Assembly: GCA_025504975.1 (NCBI GenBank)
Contig: JANUWI010000020.1
Span: 124,001 to 188,000, forward strand
DNA from: Plenodomus lindquistii
Taxonomy: Eukaryota > Ascomycota > Dothideomycetes > Pleosporales > Leptosphaeriaceae
DNA: 64,000 nucleotides
Reading direction: 5' to 3'
Position numbers and translations under genes: made by a program
Notes under the pieces: generated by a model
The model's input: the letters and a program-made list of their open reading frames with translations, nothing else
Database searches by the model: none
Told to the model about the DNA's origin: nothing
Part shown: piece by piece, positions 10,801 through 21,209 of the stretch
Numbering within the stretch: the stretch's first letter is position 1
Layout: each line of letters starts with the position of its first letter

Positions 10801-12692
10801 AAGCAACCCTGCCAGACAACATCCTTAAGGCTATCGCAGCACAACTAGAGGAGAGACACTGGTTTGTTCGGGACGCAGCTGTTGAGACATTAGGCAAGCA
10901 AGCAACCCTGCCGGACAACATCCTCGAGGCTATCGCAGCACGACTAGAGCACAAAGACAAGTCTGTTCAATCCGCAGCTGTTGAGACACTAGGAATGCAA
11001 GCAACCCTGCCAGACAACATCCTCGAGGCTATCGCGGCACGGCTAGAGCACAAAGACGAGTCTGTTCGATCTGCAGCTGTTGAGACATTAGGCAAGCAAG
11101 CAACCCTGCCAGACAACATCCTTAAGGCTATCGCAGCACGACTAGAGGATAATGCGAGGTCTGTTCGATCCGCAGCTGTTGAGACACTAGGTAAACAAGC
11201 AACCCTGCCAGACAACATCCTCGAGGCTATCGCAGCACGACTAGAGGAGAGACACTGGTCTGTTCGATCTGCAGCTGTTGAGACATTAGGCAAGCAAGCA
11301 ACCCTGCCGGACAACATCCTCGAGGCTATCGCAGCACGACTAGAGGAGAGACACTGGTTTGTTCGGGACGCAGCTGTTGAGACATTAGGCAAGCAAGCAA
11401 CCCTGCCGGACAACATCCTCGAGGCTATCGCAGCACGACTAGAGCACAAAGACAAGTCTGTTCAATCCGCAGCTGTTGAGACACTAGGTAAACAAGCAAC
11501 CCTGCCAGACAACATCCTCGAGGCTATCGCGGCACGACTAGAGGATAGAGACTGGTTTGTTCAATCCGCAGCTGTTAAAACACTAGGCAAACAGCCAGCG
11601 TTGTCAGACAACATCCTCGAGGCTATCGCAGCACGACTAGAGGATAATGAGAGGTCTGTTCGATCCGCAGCTGTTGAGACACTAGGTAAACAAGCAACCC
11701 TGCCAGACAACATCCTCGAGGCTATCGCGGCACGACTAGAGGATAGAGACTGGTTTGTTCAATCCGCAGCTGTTAAAACACTAGGCAAACAGCGAGCGTT
11801 GTCAGACAACATCCTCGAGGCCATCGCAGCACGGCTAGAGGATGATGCGATGTCTGTTCGATCCGCAGCTGTTGAGACACTAGAAAAACAGCGAGCGTTG
11901 TCAGACAACATCCTTAAGGCTATCGCAGCACGACTAGAGGATAATGAGAGGTCTGTTCGATCCGCAGCTGTTGAGACACTAGGTAAACAAGCAACCCTGC
12001 CAGACAACATCCTCGAGGCTATCGCGGCACGACTAGAGGATAGAGACTGGTTTGTTCAATCCGCAGCTGTTAAAACACTAGGCAAACAGCGAGCGTTGTC
12101 AGACAACATCCTCGAGGCCATCGCAGCACGGCTAGAGGATGATGCGATGTCTGTTCGATCCGCAGCTGTTGAGACACTAGACAAACAGCGAGCGTTGTCA
12201 GACAACATCCTCGAGGCTATCGCGGCACGACTAGAGCACAAAGACAAGTCTGTTCAATCCGCAGCTGTTGAGACACTAGGAATGCAAGCAACCCTGCCAG
12301 ACAACATCCTCGAGGCTATCGCAGCACGGCTAGAGCACAGAGACGAGTCTGTTCGATCCGCAACTGTCAAGACACTAGGTAAACAGCCAGCATTGTCAGA
12401 CAACATCCTCGAGGCTATCGCAGCACGACTAGAGGATGATGCGAGGTCTGTTCGATCCGCAGCTGTTGAGACACTAGGCAAACAGCCAGCGTTGTCAGAC
12501 AACATCCTCGAGGCTATCGCAGCACGGCTAGAGGATAATGCGATGTCTGTTCGATCTGCAGCTGTTAAGACACTAGGCAAGCAAGCAACCTTGTTAGACA
12601 ACATTCTCAAGGAAGTGCTTGAGAACACGAAGCGCAGTCCCGGCGAAGGCTATCCTGATACCAAAATAGCTACTAAGAACTTAGCTATTTAA
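7825..12692 (+). CDS. Trypsin-like serine protease fused to 31 HEAT-like repeats
   Basis: Exon 1 (7825-9118) and exon 2 (9172-12692) join in phase 1 across a 53-nt intron (GTATGG...TTACAG), giving 1604 residues. Residues 1-220 are an unassigned N-terminal region. A chymotrypsin-fold domain follows: His253 in LTSAHAF, Asp362 in LDWVLVEM, Ser441 in GDSGSPV; the block YGFVTALNCFGELHVIPL after the serine matches the fungal form of this domain. Between His and Asp lies an acidic insertion with a polyalanine run. Residues 561-1583 are 31 repeats of exactly 33 residues (consensus start LED...SVRSAAVETLGKQ, end DNILEAIAAR). No P-loop, NACHT or NB-ARC motif is present. The layout resembles a fungal NLR-type receptor with effector domain plus repeats but without the switch; the protease could act on release by ligand binding (inference). 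The first ATG is used; MFPTQ at 7855 is an alternative. Confidence 0.85.
8734..8758 (+). repeat. GCA trinucleotide microsatellite (polyalanine)
   Basis: About eight GCA/GCG codons in a row encode polyalanine in the acidic insertion between the catalytic His and Asp of the protease domain. Likely length-variable between strains. Confidence 0.85.
9558..12626 (+). repeat. 31 tandem 99-bp coding repeats (HEAT-like)
   Basis: The period is exactly 99 bp from 9558 to 12626 with no indel. Unit starts at 9558, 11637, 11934 and 12528 all fall on the same codon. Units differ mainly in residues 3-7 (for example DNAMS, DRDWF, HKDKS, ERHWF, DNERS), in R/Q-S/D after the valine, and in the Q-R/P/A-A/T-L-S/P turn. 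Units 22-24 (11637-11933) and 25-27 (11934-12230) are a near-identical three-unit block, so recombination has acted on multi-unit segments. Confidence 0.93.
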
Positions 12693-13209
12693 GTCAAACA
12701 ACATTAAGCGCTTAAGAGTACAAACCAATAGTCTAGCAAAAGACAACGTTGCTTTAACTGTTTCTCACAATTAGGCTAAACAAATAACGTACATGTGTGC
12801 TTCTTATCAGTAACTAATAGAACAATACAGCAACTCTTTACCACACAATGCGACCTTATGCATGCTAACATTAACTTGATCTTTATGCTCTGCTAAATAA
12901 GTTCTAAGCATCTTAATGTCTAAATACCGGGACTCCTGTAAGTTACAACCGTCATCCTAACAACCTTCTAAGATCCTAGCCATAATGTTCGCTAAATGTA
13001 CTTTCCTTAAAACATTAGTTAGGTCTCTATTGTGGGTCTCGTCTGTTACGTACAGCGAGCGTAACTAAATTGGACACAACCAAATAGACCTTTCTATAAG
13101 GCTCTCGCCGTGCGCCACGACTATTTTCAGTAGTTTCCGCTGTCAGCATAGCGTAGAATCCACTACAGTTGCATACATAAACATCTTAGCACGCTACTGC
13201 AAGCTACTG
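12693..13209. other. AT-rich intergenic DNA
   Basis: No ORF of note. It holds the 3' region of the protease-HEAT gene and decayed DNA downstream of the HET/NB-ARC pseudogene, in which I cannot follow homology. Confidence 0.4.
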
Positions 13210-13267
13210 CGTGTTAAGAACAGGTAATCACACAGCGTTTTGCAAGTTGCGTCATGTCGGCTTAGCT

Positions 13268-14290
13268 ACTGTCCTGCCTAGGTATACTAAGCTTCTGCGC
13301 AACATTTGCATACGACTAGTAGAGGCTGTCTTTATCGCTTGCGTCCATCCAGAAGACCGAGCAGTTCTTGTTGTTCTGCCTTGTTCTGTGCGCCACTTCG
13401 AGCGCGAGCTGCGACTTGCCTGTCCCGCCAGGTCCAACGATCGCTAGTGTGGTAGTGGTGTGTTCGTTGCTGAAGAGCTTTGCTCCTAGTTCGGTCAGCT
13501 GCGACTCTCGGCCTACGAAGCGGGGATTTCGTGAGAAGGGAATAATCGACGGTGCGTCGCTAGGTCCATCTAGTTCAGCCTGCAATCTGCTTCTTGCACT
13601 CTCCTCTCCTTCGCCGTACACGGTAGGCATAGAAACGCCAAGAATCCCAAGCAGGCAGTAGACAATGTCTTCTTCCTCTTTTGTTCTGCGGTTTTCAGCC
13701 CATAGCCTTCGCTCAGATGTACTAAACTCATGTAAAGGACAGTTGCGCAGTGCCGCAAGTGGGATGCCGGTGATGTCGTGTAGTAGCTGATCAAGCGATG
13801 CTTTGTCGCCTATGCGATGTCCTTCACGCAAGAAGAACTCGACTGAAACTGGCGCGATTAGCTCTTGGAGCGTCCATCCCCGAGCGAACCATGCGCTTGC
13901 ACGGAATGACGCCTCCCAGTCGCTGCGTTGGACTGGCTCTGTTGCAGACGACGCTGACACGTCTGACAAGAAGACGTAGCACCGCGCCGCGTTCTTGTAC
14001 CACTGAAACATCGAGTTAATCGCTTTGGAGCGCTCGTTGTTATTCCATCTGTCGATGCAGCATGTGTCGATCCAGAAGTACTGCAGCTCGTCCTGCGCCG
14101 CTTGTTTGGCACAGAACTTAAGCTTTTGATAGCCTTCTATCTTCTCTCTGTAGGTCCCGTTCGATATGTCTTCGATGAGGATCTCGGAGTCGCTCCATCT
14201 GTGCGACAGGATGGCGTAGGGCGGGATCGTTTTGCCGCGGAAATCTGTCAAGACGGGCCTTCCCAGCGCGTCAAAGTGGAGAAGCCGCAT
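13268..14290 (-). pseudogene. HET domain/NB-ARC NLR gene, truncated at an in-frame stop
   Basis: The ORF 14290-13316 starts with MRLLHFDALGRP and carries a full HET domain (YAILSHRW, YFWIDTCCID, ARGWTLQELIAP), the fungal cell-death domain of heterokaryon incompatibility proteins. It is followed by a linker (FVGRESQLTELGAKL) and the P-loop GPGGTGKSQLALEVAH. A TAG at 13318-13316 ends it just after FWMDASDKDSLY. Past the stop the same frame goes on with YANVAQKLSIPRQ, the normal continuation of the NB domain, so the stop is a nonsense mutation (CAG to TAG fits RIP). A second stop follows near 13267; the rest of the NB-ARC and any repeats are lost or unrecognisable. A 324-residue HET-only product remains possible. 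Confidence 0.8.
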
Positions 14291-14652
14291 AGCGTTTGCA
14301 ATCTTAGCCTAGCCTAGGAAAGGCGAGGCGTGAACGACTTTAAAGGTGTCGAGAGTAGGAAGGCATCGTCGCGATAGAAGGCAGAGCAAGCTCACGCTGG
14401 GCTGCTGTAAAGGCTGCGTGTGGAGGCAGTGTATGCGACCAGGCTGAGGGGATGCTGGGCACATTGAGCATCCTGCGCTGCGCCGCTTCACAACTTGCGC
14501 TGGACTACTGCGCACATAGGCAGGTGCTAGGGGAAGAACAGTTCTACTTAGACTGCCATGGAGAGAGGGCTATTTTTAGCATTCGAACGGGGTGTGGAGG
14601 ACATCCTCGCCGGTTGTCCGTTCGTGACTGTGGTACCACCACGGTCGTCGAG

Positions 14653-16378
14653 ATGGATGCTGCCAGCAAGGCACTTGCAGAGGCTCCCCCAAACGACGAC
14701 AGAACCTGGGCCGCCCGAGCCGATTCCAGCGGCATCGCAATTACTACATTGTACAATCGCTGGCGAGGGCGGCCCTCGATTTAGAAAAAGGCCGAAGGTC
14801 AACAGTACCTTACCGTAGAAGAGGAGAAAGCGCTTGTTGCGTTCTTGCTGCTAATGTCTAGTTTTGGACAGCCTGTCCGCATCAAGTACATACCAACGCT
14901 AGCCTTCAGCATCGCCCGACGTCGATCCCCCGCGAGTAGACCAAACAAACCTCCCGGTATGAACTGGGCTCAAGCCTTCGGGAAACGTCATCCCGAGCTC
15001 AAGTCAAAGAGAGTAAGATCCATAGACTGGAGGCGCCATGAGATACACATATATGATAAGATCACAGAGTGGTTCGGTGTCATCGGCGAGGTGCTGCAGG
15101 ACCCGGCTATCCTGCCGGAAAACGTATACAACATGGATGAGACAGGTGTCATGCTGAGCATGCTGGGTTCTGTCAAGGTTCTTGTAGGTGGAGATGACGT
15201 ACGGGGGCATAGAGGCGCCGGCGTCAAGCGGACCATGGTTACCGCTATAGAGTGCATCAGTGCTGACGGTAGGTCGCTACCACCTCTCATCATCTGGCCG
15301 GCCTCGACGCACCGGAGCAACTGGACTACGCACCTGACCCCGGGGTGGCACTACGGAGTTTCCGAGAATGGGTACAACGATTCCAAGATAAGCCTCGAAT
15401 GGCTGAAGCGTGTTTTTAATGTCGAGACTAGAGCCCGAGCCAACGGTAAACCACGAGTACTGATCTATGACGGCTTCGGGACCCACGAGACGCTGGAAGT
15501 CCTGGAGTTTTGCTTTAAGAACAACATCATCCTGTGCCGTCTGCCTTCCCATACCTCTCACAAACTGCAGCCCTGTGATGTCTCCGTCTTTGCGCCCCTG
15601 AAGACGGCCTACCGCGACCAGGTTGAGCGACCGAACCGCGGCGGCATACACACAATAGCCAAGGAGCATTTCACTTACCTGTATGCGCCAGCAAGGGAAA
15701 AGGCGCTAACCAAGAGGAACATTGTTGCTGGATGGGCTGCTACGGGCTTGTTTCCCTTTAGCCTGAAAAGAGTGCTTCGTAATACGCCCAAGCCGCCTGT
15801 AGACCTTGTCGTTCCGACCGCTAATGACGTGGTGGGAACCTCCTCCCAGCATGATCTACCGCTAACACTGGTGACTCCCGTGACACCAGTGACGGCGGAA
15901 GGCTTTACAGCGTTGCATGACTTGATCAAACGTGATGTTTGTGCGCCTGACGAGGTAAGCAGGCAACGCCTGGAGAGGCGTGTACAGAAGCTTGTAAGTG
16001 CCGCCAAGGTATCCGTTGCCAAAAAAAAGCCTTCTCCAAGATCATAATCGCCTTCTGTATAACATCAACAACAAGGCCAAGGTCGGCCAAACGACACGCT
16101 CATTGGTTCTAAGCGATGGAAAGGGTCAGGGTAAGGTGATGAAATGGGAGGATCTTGAGAAGGCACGGGCGGCACGGGCTACTAGAGAAAAAGCTGTAGA
16201 AGAGAGGGGCAAGGGAAAGCGCGGTGGAAAATGCAAGGCATTCGCAAAAGAAGGAGAGGGAGAAGCGATGCCTGCCGCTGCAGAAGCGGGCCCGTCAAGG
16301 CCCAAGGATAGAGTGTCGAAGAAGAGCAGAGTCTCGGAGCCTGTGCCATGGAGGGCACCAGTAGCCAAAATGTATTGA
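14653..16378 (+). pseudogene. pogo/Fot1-like DDE transposase, broken
   Basis: The reading frame starts at ATG 14653, is cut by TAG at 14782-14784 and goes on to 16047; the true C-terminus (SLLQDHNRLLYNINNKAKV to EPVPWRAPVAKMY) continues in another frame to 16378. The change of frame coincides with an A8 run (16021-16028). Order: remnant helix-turn-helix, CENP-B-like region (NWAQAFGKRHPELKSKRV), then the DDE domain with YNMDETG, VLIYDGFGTH and LPSHTSHKLQPCDVSVFAPLK. The C-terminus is Lys/Arg-rich. One stop and one frameshift make it inactive. A related 3'-truncated copy lies at 22052-22979 on the minus strand. Confidence 0.85.
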
Positions 16379-16603
16379 TGCGATACTGTTCGAAAAAGTG
16401 TACGATTGCTCGTGCTATTAAAGAATCCTCACGACAAGTGTACAGTATATCCATTGGTGCTCGTGTCATTGTGTCGTGCGCTGGTAACCGCGCTAGTTGT
16501 CCGTGACAGTCCGGCTCCGACAACTCAGCCCTGTGCGCATGAGCAGCTGCATCTCTGCGCGAGGGCACAGCACAGCTCAGATTACTTTTATGCACTGTAT
16601 AAT

Positions 16604-16621
16604 GGGCTGACCCCATTACTG
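16604..16621 (-). repeat. Probable right terminal repeat of the pogo-like element
   Basis: Read on the minus strand this is CAGTAATGGGGTCAGCCC, a sequence type found at the ends of fungal Tc1/mariner elements, and it is followed by TA (16622-16623), the expected target dinucleotide. I find no matching left end before 14653, so the element seems truncated at its 5' side. Confidence 0.5.
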
Positions 16622-16659
16622 TAGCACAACTCTGGCTCGATCGAGACCCACAACCACGC

Positions 16660-16800
16660 GCCTGGCAAGTGCCCGCTTCCGCTCAGACTAGCGCTACGCT
16701 AATCGCGCTCTTCTGCGCAGAACGTCCCGAGACTCCACCTTACCACAACCCTCGTGCTTCGTGCCGTCCCGCCGCGATGCCGACTTGGTTGACCGCGAGA
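16660..16800 (+). pseudogene. Duplicated fragment of an NLR linker exon
   Basis: This stretch repeats the intron end and start of exon 2 of the SesA/NB-ARC gene (17860-17975): both contain TAATCGCGCTCTTCTGCGCAG followed by AACGTCCCGAGACTCC, then CACAACCCTC and CGATGCCGACTT. The copy diverges after about 140 bp. It lies before the SesA exon with no NB-ARC around it, so it is a leftover of a duplication, rearrangement or domain swap. Confidence 0.75.
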
Positions 16801-19480
16801 CGCTGTCAAGGCCAGCTGAGTAGCGTCAGAAATGGGTAAGCTCGTGTCCGTGGGCGCTAGTCTTGGCTGTGTCATTGGCTCGTTCCGGCCGCTAACATGC
16901 CCCCATACATGATCATACATAATCGCAATGCATGCGATGCAGCTCTCTTCTGTCTTAACATCGTCCCCCCCCGCCCCCCCATCTCTCGCTCCTTGACTAG
17001 CCGGTCTACACGAATCGTACCACATCAGCTTTCCCGTCAAGTAAGCCATGGATCCGCTAAGCATTACGGCATCGATCATCGGTATCATCGGCGGCATCAA
17101 CGCGGTATACAAAACCATCAAGACGATCAAGGGTCTCCCGAAAGCATTTGATGAAGTCCAAAAGGACCTTCCTCTTGTCCTCAGCATTCTTCGAGGTGCC
17201 CAAAACAGTTTACTCGATGGTGAGGAGATCAGTGACGACGAAAAGAATACTATTACAGCAGTCCTTCAGCCTAGCTACGACAAGGCTGAAGAGCTCAAAA
17301 GAATCCTCGATGAAGTGCGGATTGAATTTGAGGAGGATAAGGATGCAAAAGACTGGGCAAAACTTCGCACCGTGTATCGTAAAGCTCTGCGGGGCGTCAA
17401 AGCCTCGCGGGTCGAACATCTCATGATGGACATCTTGGAGGGCACGAAGAAGCTGGCACTCACTCAGATCTTTAAGTCGGCCACGCAACACGACATGCAG
17501 ACCCTCGAGAAAGCCATCCACGATTTGTCGACAGTCGAACCGTCTCTCCCTGATTCTGAGTTCGGAACCGACGGGCAGATCTACGCATCTCAACATAATG
17601 CCTCTGGGGCTATTGCGCAGCAAAGTAATGTCCAGGGCGGGACAAACACATTCAACTCGGGGAAATACGTTGCTACAGGCACTAGGCATACTATCCACTA
17701 TGGTAAGGACTCTTGAGAGTGTGCAGCATGTTAAGGAGCGATAACATCTTTCGTTAGAATAGCTAGAACGTAGCTGAATGAAAACGTAGTGGAGAACACG
17801 TACATGGCCAGTGATCCTTCTAAAGGTTCGTTCTACCCTGCGTAGTGCTCGCTTGCTCTGACCAACGTTGCACTAACTAATCGCGCTCTTCTGCGCAGAA
17901 CGTCCCGAGACTCCCCCACAACCCTCCTGTTTCTTGCCGTTCCCCCGCGATGCCGACTTTGTCGACCGCGGCACGCTGCTCGATCAGATCCGCAAACAAT
18001 GCGCAGCGCCAGCATCGCGAGTAGCGCTAGTGGGCCTCGGCGGCGTAGGGTAAGCCCAGGAAAGGAATATTAGGTCGGTGCTCACGCCTAACATACGACA
18101 CAGGAAGTCGCAGCTAGCCATTGAGCACTGTTACCGCACCGCTGAGCAGTCGCCGGGGACGTGGGTGTTCTGGGTGCACGCCAGCAATACCGCGCGACTC
18201 GAGCAGAGCTTCCGCGACATCGCCGACCAGGTCAAGATTCGCGGTCGCAAGGACCTACACGCAGATGTGTTTAAGCTGGTACACGACTGGCTGCGCGACG
18301 CGAAGAACGGGCGGTGGCTGTTAGTGCTTGACAACGCTGACGATGCTGCTGTACTTTTCCTAACTGACGGCGGCGCTCTCCAACAGCATCTATCGAGATA
18401 CATCCCCTCAAGCGGGTATGGCTCCGTCCTGGTGACGAGCCGGACAAAGCGCGCGGCGACGCAGGTCGTGGAGGACAGCGACATCATACCGATCGAGCCG
18501 ATGCACGATGCAGCTGCACACGCTCTGCTCCGCAAGAAGCTAAGAGAAGTAGACGTGGAAGACGACAGCATCGCCAAGCTAGCGACGACGCTCGACCACA
18601 TGCCGCTTGCTCTCGTGCAGGCGGCGGCCTACATCCGAGAGCGAGCGCCGCGATGCTCGGTGCGGCAGTACCTCGAGGAGTACCGGCAGAGCGACAGCAG
18701 AAAGACAAGTCTGCTAAACCGGGAGGCGGGCCACCTTCGCCGAGACAAGTCAGCCAGCAACTCAGTCCTAATAACATGGCAGATCTCGTTCGACCACATA
18801 CAGAGCACAAGACAGTCAGCAGCAGGGCTGCTGTCGCTGATGAGCTTCTTCGACCGACAGGGGATCCAGGAGGGTCTGCTCCGCGGCCAGAGCAGCACAG
18901 CAGACGAGGGATTCGAGGACGACGTGCTGGTCCTGCGAGACTACTCGTTTGTTACCGTTACGAGAGACGCGAGCACATTTGAGATGCACAGCCTGGTGCA
19001 GCTAGCGACGCGCACGTGGCTAGAGGGCGAAGGACAGCTCGACAGATGGAGGGAGCAGTTTATCTCGAACCTGTGCGCAGAGCTGCCGACGGGAGAACAC
19101 GAGAACTGGGGGAAGTGCCAGGCGCTGTTTCCACACGCACAGGCGGCGTTGGCACAGAGGCCAAAGAACAGAGAGTCACTAGAGGAGTGGGCGCTGTTGC
19201 TATACAAGGCGGCGTGGTATGCGTGGCGACGAGGGAAAGCAAGCGAGGCGGAGGCGATGGCGATGATGTCGATGGAGGTTAGAAGCGAGGTGCTTGGAGA
19301 AGACAACGCGGGGACACTGAGCAGCATAGGGATGGTAGGGCTAGCTAGGGCGCTTGGAGGCAAGTACAAAGAGGCCGAGGCGATGAACCGGCAGACGCTG
19401 GCGCGGAAGGAGAGGGTGCTTGGGCGTGAGCATCCAGACACGCTGACGAGCATGAACAACTTGGCGGGAGTGCTAAGTAA

Positions 19481-19524
19481 GCAGGGCAAATACGAAGAGG
19501 CCGCAGGGCAAATACGAAGAGGCC
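19481..19524 (+). repeat. 22-bp perfect tandem duplication causing a frameshift
   Basis: GCAGGGCAAATACGAAGAGG followed by CC occurs at 19481-19502 and again at 19503-19524. Removing one copy restores the TPR frame exactly (GKYEEAEAMNRQ). Such direct repeats can be lost by slippage. Confidence 0.95.
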
Positions 19525-20010
19525 GAGGCGATGAACCGGCAGACGCTGGCGCGGAGAGAGAAGGTGCTGGAGCGTGAGCATCCAGAAACGCTGACGAGCA
19601 TGAGCAACTTGGCGGGAGTGTTGGGCAGGCAGGGCAAGTACGAAGAGGCGGAGGCGATGAACTGGCAGACGCTGGCGCGGAGGGAGAAGGTGCTGGGGCC
19701 TGAGCATCCCGACACGCTGATGAGCATGAGCAACTTGGCGTCAGTGCTGGACAGGCAGGGCAAATACGAAGAGGCCGAGGCGATGAACCGGCAGACGCTG
19801 GCGCGGAGAGAGAAGGTGCTGGAGCGTGAGCATCCAGAAACGCTGACGAGCATGAGCAACTTGGCGGGAGTGTTGGGCAGGCAGGGCAAGTACGAAGAGG
19901 CGGAGGCGATGAACTGGCAGACGCTGGCGCGGAGGGAGAAGGTGCTGGGGCCTGAGCATCCCGACACGCTGATGAGCATGAGCAACTTGGCGTCAGTGCT
20001 GGACAGGCAG
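19507..20010 (+). repeat. Perfect 252-bp tandem duplication of two TPR units
   Basis: The segments 19507-19758 and 19759-20010 appear identical and each encodes two 42-residue TPRs (one ending LAGVLGRQ, one ending LASVLDRQ). A further unit starts at 20011. Identity at silent sites implies a very recent duplication or gene conversion. Confidence 0.9.
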
Positions 20011-20394
20011 GGCAAATACGAAGAGGCCGAGGCGATGAACCGGCAGACGCTGGCGCGGAGGGAGAAGGTGCTGGGGCCTGAGCATCCCGACATGCTGATG
20101 AGCGTATATAGTCTTGCTCACCTCCTTACACATCAGCAGCGCTACAACGAATCTCTTCCTCTGTACAAGAGAGCATGCGCTGGGTACGAAGCTGTCCTCG
20201 AGAAGGACCACCCGACCACCCGTGCGTGTCACCAGCATTACGCTAACGCGCTTGCATCGCAGGAACGAAGTCAACTTGTTATTTCTCCTGCAGTAGCGGG
20301 TAGCACTCAAAGTGCACGCGCAGGCAAAGGCTCGAAGCTGCTACGCGGGCTAGCAAAGATAGGCATTAGAAGCTCAAAGTTGTCAGCGAGATAA

Positions 20395-21209
20395 GAATAG
20401 AAGATCCTGTATATCTGTACTAAGTACTTTAAGTCAACGAGGACGTTCGCTGCAAATCTGCACATAAGGCTCTAAGCTATCTGTACTAATTAACTTGTTA
20501 CCCGCTTCTAAAACAGGCGTGCGCAGAGTCTAGCATAGCGTTTAAGCATGTATTCGAGCACGAGCGAGTCATTCTCAGCCTTAGCCGCTAGCTGCTAATG
20601 GATAGCTCTGTCTAAGCTACACTTGCGGGACAAGGGGCCAAGATTAGTGCAGATAGAATACCGCTAAGCTACTTGCGACTTTTCTGTACAACCTGCAGCT
20701 AGCGCGTCTTAGTTGTCGATCCTGCTCTGCAGAGCAATAGACTTGCGCAACAGCGCTACGACCTAGAATGCTGTAGTACCTCGCTCGGGATACACTCTTT
20801 ACATGCCTTTGCACAGCCTGAAAGACTTTAAGATGTATGCGTTAAACCTTTAGCGCGTCCAAGGCTGTCTGAGGCAAGGCTGTATTACGTGGCAGCAGCG
20901 TATTGTGGTATTGCTAGCCAAGCAGGAATCTGTCGACGAAAAGACGCAGCGTAGGAGAAGCTGCAAGGTCAAATTGTCTATCCCGAGATTTTCGGCGCCT
21001 CTCAGTCATGGTTGGTTCTGTTGTGGTGGGGAGCACGGTCGGCATGCCGGCACGCAGGTTTTTCCCCCACACATGGAGGGATAGTAGCCATTTGGTTGTT
21101 GCAGAAGACGCTTTCTAGCCAAGCTGTCCCTAGCCATGTCTAGGTTCATCTTGCCTAGCCAGCTAAGCAACTATCGCACGCGGCTATAATACTACCGCCT
21201 TTAGCGCAG
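20395..21209. other. No gene recognised
   Basis: Short ORFs only. Many TA-rich triplets and stops in all frames suggest decayed repeat DNA. No terminal repeats found. Confidence 0.35.

Larger units (their letters stand above)
17048..20394 (+). pseudogene. SesA/NACHT_N - NB-ARC - TPR receptor (NLR), frame broken by a 22-bp duplication
   Basis: Exons 17048-17702, 17899-18049 and 18104 onward join in phase (196-nt and 54-nt introns). Residues 1-165 are a SesA/NACHT_N-type domain (MDPLSITASIIGIIGGINAV, GLPKAFDEV), an N-terminal death-effector module. An Asn/Gly/Ser-rich linker with QSNVQGGTNTFNSGKYV follows, then NB-ARC motifs: GLGGVGKSQLAIEH (P-loop, split by an intron), GRWLLVLDNADD, VLVTSR, HMPLALVQAAAYI and EMHSLVQLATRTW. 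The C-terminus is 42-residue kinesin-light-chain-like TPRs (GKYEEAEAMNRQTLARREKVL). A perfect 22-bp tandem duplication at 19481-19524 shifts the frame; the protein then ends at 19577 (759 residues) instead of 20394 (1024 residues without the extra copy). All other motifs look intact, so inactivation is recent, reversible or an assembly error. Confidence 0.85.

Noticed and set aside
9558..12626. Regular repeats that could suggest a CRISPR-like array
   Set aside because: The repeats are coding, contiguous and without spacers, and the organism is a eukaryote.
9389..12628. Several long minus-strand ORFs opposite the HEAT array
   Set aside because: They are mirror frames of the 99-bp repeat (period divisible by 3) and show only the antisense repeat pattern.
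14845..16047. 400-residue transposase ORF as an intact gene
   Set aside because: The same frame continues upstream past a stop to the true N-terminus, and the C-terminus lies in another frame after an A8 run.
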